A DNA stretch of 64,000 nucleotides from Vitellaria paradoxa (lineage: Eukaryota; Streptophyta; Magnoliopsida; Ericales; Sapotaceae): NCBI GenBank assembly GCA_019916065.1, contig CM034240.1, positions 49,500,372 through 49,564,371 of the forward strand, given 5' to 3'. Below the pieces are notes generated by a model. It saw only the letters and a list, made by a program, of their open reading frames with translations, was not told where the DNA came from and did no database searches. Shown one piece after another: positions 59,301 through 64,000 of this stretch. The position numbers and the translations under genes are program-made. Position 1 is the first letter of the stretch. Each line of letters begins with the position of its first letter.

Positions 59301-62300
59301 TTCTTCTCCTACAGCATGTTAACCACTATGATTTTGTTCTAAACCAATAAGTTGTAAATAGCTCAAACAAATATGATATATCTGATGGATTGTGGTCCAA
59401 ACTTTTTGCTAGCCAATGTTTCTTGTTATTAGGTCCAGGATCGTACTTTGGGCTAGTATCTGAAGTTGTCCATGTCGTCCTCAAGAGCAAGGCCAATGGT
59501 TATTTGGCCAATATTTGTTGCCTGCATGTGTTTCATTTCTGTGTTGCTCACTTTAATTTGTTAGTATTGTTAGAAGTTGTTCCACACGGGCCCATGAGAA
59601 ATGTTATTTCTCTCATATAAGAGATGAATTTCTCTTGATACCTAGATTTTAAGGTTTAGGCCCTTCATCTCATGTGTTGTTTGGCTTCTTGACAATTATT
59701 ATTATTATTTTGATTGGTCCTGTACTGATCACTTTATTGCCTTTTTTAATATAAGCTGTTTTGTTATCATTTCATATCTTGTAATTTATTTTTTATTTTC
59801 CTTTTTATTTTTTATTTTTGGGATTTATGTCAATGCATTGCAGTTCAGCTGATTATCTGCTGTAATAGTGACAGGACTTAAGTCTTTAGACTCATCCTCT
59901 TCATTTACATCAAAGGGATTGCAGCCATCTCTTTCCATTGCTCCAAAGCCTCCACCTTCAGATTATATTAAATCATCGAACGATAACGAGTTTGCAAACA
60001 ATGGGAATTTCAAAAGGAACAGCTCTGTTCATATCACTTGTTATTCTTTGTCAGATTTGCAGTCTGCCACTGGCAACTTTGCATCCGGTCGCCTTCTTGG
60101 TGAGGGAACCATTGGGCGAGTGTATAGGGCCAAATATGCTGATGGAAAGGTATGCTGTTTGCTTTGCCTAGTTCATCAGGGTAAAGCTTGGTGCAATCAA
60201 ATTTGCGCTTGTTTTATGTACAAACTGACTAAATTGTATGCTTAAGGACCATAAATTTGATTTTTTTTTTCTTATAAGCACCACATGTTTGAAAGGTTTT
60301 ATGATAGTTGGCAACCCTATTCCTTTATTTGGGCTTGGGACCAGCTGTGTAAAAATAAACATTAGGCATGTATAGGCGCAGTTTAAATTACCACGAACAA
60401 AGATAGATTCATTGACCTTAATCTCTTTCAAGTTTCCAATTGGGATCTATTGGAGTATAAACAAGCTCGGTTCTCATGAGTCCAGTCTTCCACAAATAAT
60501 TTATGATACACTTTGTTTGAGAAAGAAAAATGCCCTCTTTTAGATTGTGCTACTTTAATATCTAGAAAGTACCTTAATTGATCAAGATACTTTTGTATGA
60601 AAATGTTCAACTCAAGTGAAGCTTTAGATCACTAATCCATATGAATCACTTCCAGTGATTGTTATATGATTAACATGCACAAGAAGAATAATGTTACCAT
60701 TCTGCTTATGTGGAACAAACATTGAATGAGATCTAACACTGCATTTCATCCCATGGTCAATTACTACAATACTAGTTATACCAAGCTTGTGGAGACTGCT
60801 CAATGCACTAAATTGCCTATTTTAATCTGCACACTTGTTCTCACTCCCCCTAAGCAACATATTCTAGAGATTGCTCTATATCCACCTTTTTCTTGAAGAT
60901 CACCGTGAACAAACACAAAAAATAAATAAACAAATGATAAAATCATTTGTCCTGAATTTAAATGAACCACCGGAAAAGGTCCCAAAAATAAGAACCAAAT
61001 CTTAGTTATGACTTTGACACAAACTATATCTTGCTTTCTTTTGTAAACTTCAATGAGTGCCACTATTAATGGATTGATACCAATTCAACTCATCCAAACT
61101 CCCCTTAAATGCACTATAATACTCACCTGAAGTTTTGTCATCTTGTTAGAGAAGAAAAAATGCTCTCATCTAACTCATAAACACGAGACACATTTTTCTC
61201 CATAGAAAAGTGTCACAAGGGGCATCATAAATTTGCTTAGAAATGCTTGGTGTTATTCCAGAACCCAACTCAACCCAAGCCATGACAAGACAATTTTCAG
61301 ATTCCCACTCTTGACATTCTTTAACCTTGTGAGATAGATCATAGGGGTCCAGAAAAAATATATTTCAACTTCTGCTTTTATTAGCACCTATAGCTACTTC
61401 CATGACTTCAGCCCCTACTAGTAAGTAGAGCTATTCAACTTCCCTGTCATAATTTGACTATGCATGTTGTCTGTAGGAGAAATAAGCGTATTTCTAACTT
61501 CATCAGATGCTGCCATAGTCACAAAAATAGAACCAGTGACAGATGCAGCGAGTGCTATTTGCCCAACTGCAAGAACGAAAAAAGAACAGAAAAAACTTGC
61601 GTCACTTGCAAATTTAATCAAATAGCATATTGGCAATCATAACTAGCCGCAACCCGTTCAGAAAAGACAGAAGCAGAACAACCGCTAATTTTCCCATGCA
61701 AAATGGGAAAAAATTTTTCATCCCTTACAAATTCTGTCATTTCACACCAGCACATCCCAGAATCTGACTGCATACATTCTGAACCTAGAGACAACATGAA
61801 TGGAGTTCGAAAATAGTAACTCTTGCAGCAATGATAATACCTTTAGCCCACCAACTGATAAAGCAATAGTCCTGAACTATCACATTCGTCAATCACATGA
61901 AAAGAATAAGTGGTTTGGTTCGTATATCACTTTAAATCAGAAATGCATCACAACTAGCAGCCCAGAAAAAAAAAATGAATGAAGAGAGGAGGAAAAGGAA
62001 GAGAAGAGAAACAAAGAGAAGAAATAATATATTGATTTTAATATGGTTTTCCACTGGATTGATCCTCTGATACCATGTTAAGTAGAAATAGAAAGAGACC
62101 ACATATTGTAAGTCAGTCTTCGTTGTTTATATTAATTTTACCAAATGATAATTAAGAATTTGCGTTATAGACTTCTGATATCCTGGTTTATGGCTCATTC
62201 TTTTTGTGTCTTTTCTGATGTATCCTATTGACCTTCACAATGCTTAGAGCATGTGCAGATCGCTTCATTTCACCACTCTCCCTTTTTTTGTTGTACTAAA

Positions 62301-63879
62301 ATTCTAGCAATTGCTATTATTTTGAGCTATCTACTTAATACTGTGGTTCATCCATTTCTATTAACAATCTACCTTGAAAGAAATGCATAATAATCAGTGC
62401 CATATTGATTGTAAATATTCATAATTATATTTCCACCATTTTTGTCAGGTTTTCGCAGTGAAGAAGATAGACTCCTCACTATTTCAGGGCAAGCCAGCAG
62501 AAGATTTTACAGAAATTGTTTTCAACATCTCAAAGCTTCACCATCCAAACATTGTTGAACTTGTTGGCCATTGTTCAGAACAGGGACAAAATATGTTGGT
62601 CTACGAGTATTTCAGGAATGGTTCACTTCATGAATTCCTACACTTGTCAGATGACTTCAGCAAACCACTTACCTGGAACACTAGAGTCAAAATTGCTCTA
62701 GGCACAGCCCGAGCTGTTGAGTAAGTTAATTTTATGCTCCTTTGTTTTTGTTTCATTTGGTTTGTTATCTGTTAGTAGTCCATAGGAATAATACTTCCAT
62801 GATTTTCTGAAATCAGCTTTGCCCATTGAGTGCTGTGTAGAGGCATCTGATACGTTTAATGTCCAAGTCTTAAGATCTGCTCATATATGAATTGTTGAAG
62901 TGCTCAATTATTCTTTTAGACCATAAGAGAGGGCAAAGTATCAATTTGAGGTACCATGTCCAGGTTTTTGGTATAACTGAATGAAGTAGTAGTGTAGTAG
63001 TCTTTAATTTTTTTGGGCTAACGGATAGTAATAATGTAGTAGATATCTTAGGGATGTTCTACTAAAATCTTTTTTCATCCAATAAAGCGGTAGATATTAT
63101 AGTCTAAGAAGCACCGACACGGCATAGTTGCGCTGATTCAGTGATTTTCAAAAATCTTGTCTTCATTGCCTCAGCCGTTGCAACAGAATTTGCGCCAGGA
63201 TTTTTCAGTTCACATATCTTTTTATCTATAATTGTCCTTTTTTTACCGATTAATTCAATTTTTTATGCATATTTTTAGAAATAAAAATTCTTTCTGTTGA
63301 TTGAGATTTAAGATTCAAATGTTCTTTTGGCCTAGTTTATGTTTTATCAGGTTATCTAGTGTTATTTTTATTTTTTATTGGGGTTGGGGAAACCAATCCT
63401 GATATGCCTATGTCTCAGTGGTCCTGGCAATATTCTATATCTATAGTTGAGTTTATAGTTCGCAGGCGTGTCTAGTTATACTTTAATTTAGTTTGTTTAT
63501 CCTTCTTGGTCTGTGGTTTTGTTCCATTTTCTGTGCGCACGTGTTGAGAATTAGATACTGAGATCTATCACATATTGTTGGAAACTAAATACTGGTGCAA
63601 CCATTTCTGGGAAAACCCATCTGATCAATATTATCAGCTCCTTTAGGGGCAGTGGGAAATATCTCTTTTCTTGATTTTCAGATAAATGCAACTGTTTTCA
63701 TGATTAATGATACTTGTTTCTTACTAATTCAATCTCATTTGTTGACTTTTGCATCTAGGTACTTGCATGAAGTTTGTTCTCCATCATTTGTTCACAAGAA
63801 CATCAAGTCATCCAATATTTTACTTGACGTTGAGCTCAATCCTCATCTGTCAGAATGTGGTTTGGATACCTTTTATCAG
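50353..63879 (+). CDS. SRF5: STRUBBELIG-receptor-family LRR receptor (pseudo)kinase, SRF5-like, partial
   Basis: Thirteen exons are visible (50,353-50,446; 51,490-51,622; 51,761-51,832; 51,974-52,039; 52,458-52,529; 52,645-52,716; 53,416-53,487; 53,561-53,626; 55,112-55,177; 55,260-55,570; 59,875-60,149; 62,449-62,720; 63,759-63,879), 564 residues, all GT-AG and in frame; the gene runs off the window. Order: signal peptide (1-25); SUB N-terminal domain ([20 protein letters not shown], paired cysteines in [12 protein letters not shown]); six to seven LRRs encoded by 66- or 72-bp exons; Pro-rich [11 protein letters not shown] helix (about 275-297); Ser-rich juxtamembrane; kinase domain with glycine loop GEGTIGRVY (417-425) and AVKK Lys438. 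The catalytic loop is HKN (536-538) instead of HRD, as in the family, and the DFG motif is ECG (556-558). The family acts at the plasma membrane in cell morphogenesis signalling (established for SUB); a scaffold role is inferred. The N-terminal Gly-Gly-Asp-Pro-Cys and kinase text fit the Arabidopsis SRF5 protein best, from memory. Confidence 0.93.
54160..54486. mobile_element. 327-bp Tourist-like MITE in SRF5-like intron 8
   Basis: The left end gtggcttttggtttgtattt and the reverse complement of the right end gtgccatttgatatacctg are imperfect inverted repeats. Flanks are tta (54,157-54,159) and taa (54,487-54,489). Inside are self-complementary ttgttttgag/ctcaaaa words. Non-autonomous. Confidence 0.6.
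55889..57833 (+). mobile_element. short LTR retrotransposon with both LTRs, in SRF5-like intron 10
   Basis: LTRs are 55,889-56,228 (340 bp) and 57,484-57,833 (350 bp); both begin tgat-caatatggaag and end taatcctacatca. Each has a TATA-like element (agctatataaag at 56,061; gcctatatagag at 57,661). Directly after the left LTR, tgctatcagagc matches a Met-tRNA primer-binding site with one mismatch; a purine tract gcggtggagaa precedes the right LTR. Flanks ttgta and atgta are a near-perfect 5-bp duplication. The 1.25-kb interior has a short gag-like start ([19 protein letters not shown], 56,751) and a 152-codon frame (56,833-57,291) but no recognisable protease, integrase or reverse transcriptase, so it is non-autonomous or internally deleted. 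It is in the same orientation as the host gene. Confidence 0.85.
57890..58740 (-). mobile_element. LINE C-terminal fragment on the minus strand
   Basis: Read in reverse, 57,890-58,140 gives the zinc-binding reverse-transcriptase tail [17 protein letters not shown] followed by [17 protein letters not shown] and LLLCWEA. Upstream (58,500-58,590) a NQALL-type segment in other frames fits the same protein. It is broken by frameshifts and stops. It lies right next to the LTR element but in the opposite orientation, so the two are separate insertions in intron 10. Confidence 0.7.
58741..59874. other. remaining part of SRF5-like intron 10
   Basis: No recognisable element or exon. Open frames of 76 codons (59,092; 59,390) are short and of unremarkable composition. 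Confidence 0.4.
60360..62079 (-). mobile_element. Copia-type retrotransposon remnant in SRF5-like intron 11
   Basis: On the minus strand, in the expected order from high to low coordinates: primer-binding site tggtatcagag at 62,065-62,075; a gag-like stretch ([18 protein letters not shown], about 61,260-61,330); the reverse transcriptase motif VHGDLQEK (about 60,895); and RT text [15 protein letters not shown] followed by a [11 protein letters not shown] stretch (60,420-60,600). Integrase and most of RT are missing. The flanking LTRs were not found as a pair. It is antisense to the host gene and inactive. Confidence 0.65.
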
Positions 63880-64000
63880 GTATCATATTTTAATAAATAA
63901 TAGATTTCTTGGTAGGAAACCTTTTATTAATTATGAATTATGGGATGCATAATTTATTAATCAACAAAATGGTAGTGTTAAAATGTCTTATTTATGAAAT

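Noticed and set aside
1..64000. CRISPR arrays, bacterial operons or tRNA/rRNA genes
   Set aside because: No regular spacer arrays, no cloverleaf-forming tRNA with a CCA-adjacent acceptor stem and no rRNA-like sequence were noticed; the intron-rich genes are eukaryotic.

Overview
The window is nuclear DNA from a plant, most likely a woody eudicot. The genes are intron-rich with canonical plant splice sites, long AT-rich intergenic stretches are full of small inverted-repeat elements, and the recognisable proteins are plant-specific. I cannot name the species from the sequence alone.

Four protein-coding genes are supported. On the minus strand, 12,580-14,839 is a two-exon BED-zinc-finger/DUF659/hAT-dimerisation protein (714 aa, a domesticated transposase relative). 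Also on the minus strand, 21,428-25,719 (plus an upstream leader exon near 28.9-29.0 kb) is a seven-coding-exon MYB-CC transcription factor of the PHR1-LIKE group (496 aa). On the plus strand, 39,239-45,463 is a six-exon membrane-anchored START-domain lipid-transfer-like protein (415 aa). Also on the plus strand, 50,353 to beyond the window end is an SRF5-like STRUBBELIG-family leucine-rich-repeat receptor (pseudo)kinase, with 13 exons and 564 residues visible.

The first 22 kb have been built by duplication. A repeated module (called R, linker and S here) occurs five to six times, always in the same orientation. A second, broken hAT-like gene lies at 5,476-6,964, and a broken copy of the last exon of the MYB-CC gene lies at 12,192-12,530. 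The order hAT-like gene, R/S modules, LTR-like element, MYB-CC 3' exon occurs twice head to tail. This is best explained by one tandem duplication of roughly 7-9 kb whose junction is at about 12,558-12,576. The intact hAT-like gene and the intact MYB-CC gene belong to the right-hand copy.

From 29 to 39 kb there is no gene, only AT-rich sequence with miniature inverted-repeat elements (MITEs), a 264-bp direct repeat and one small GC-richer island. Introns of the START and SRF5-like genes carry old retroelements: a LINE in START intron 2; in SRF5-like intron 10 a short LTR element with both LTRs plus an opposite-strand LINE scrap; and in SRF5-like intron 11 an opposite-strand Copia remnant.

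The genes are not a pathway cluster. They are independent housekeeping or signalling loci: phosphate-starvation-type transcription factor, lipid transfer, and receptor-like kinase. I saw no CRISPR array, tRNA or rRNA gene, and no clear evidence of a new multi-gene system. The most unusual items are the tandem duplication with its exon relic, the repeated R module with a splice-donor-like site, the overlapping uORF of the MYB-CC gene, a GC-AG intron, and an SRF-type kinase that has lost a further catalytic residue.
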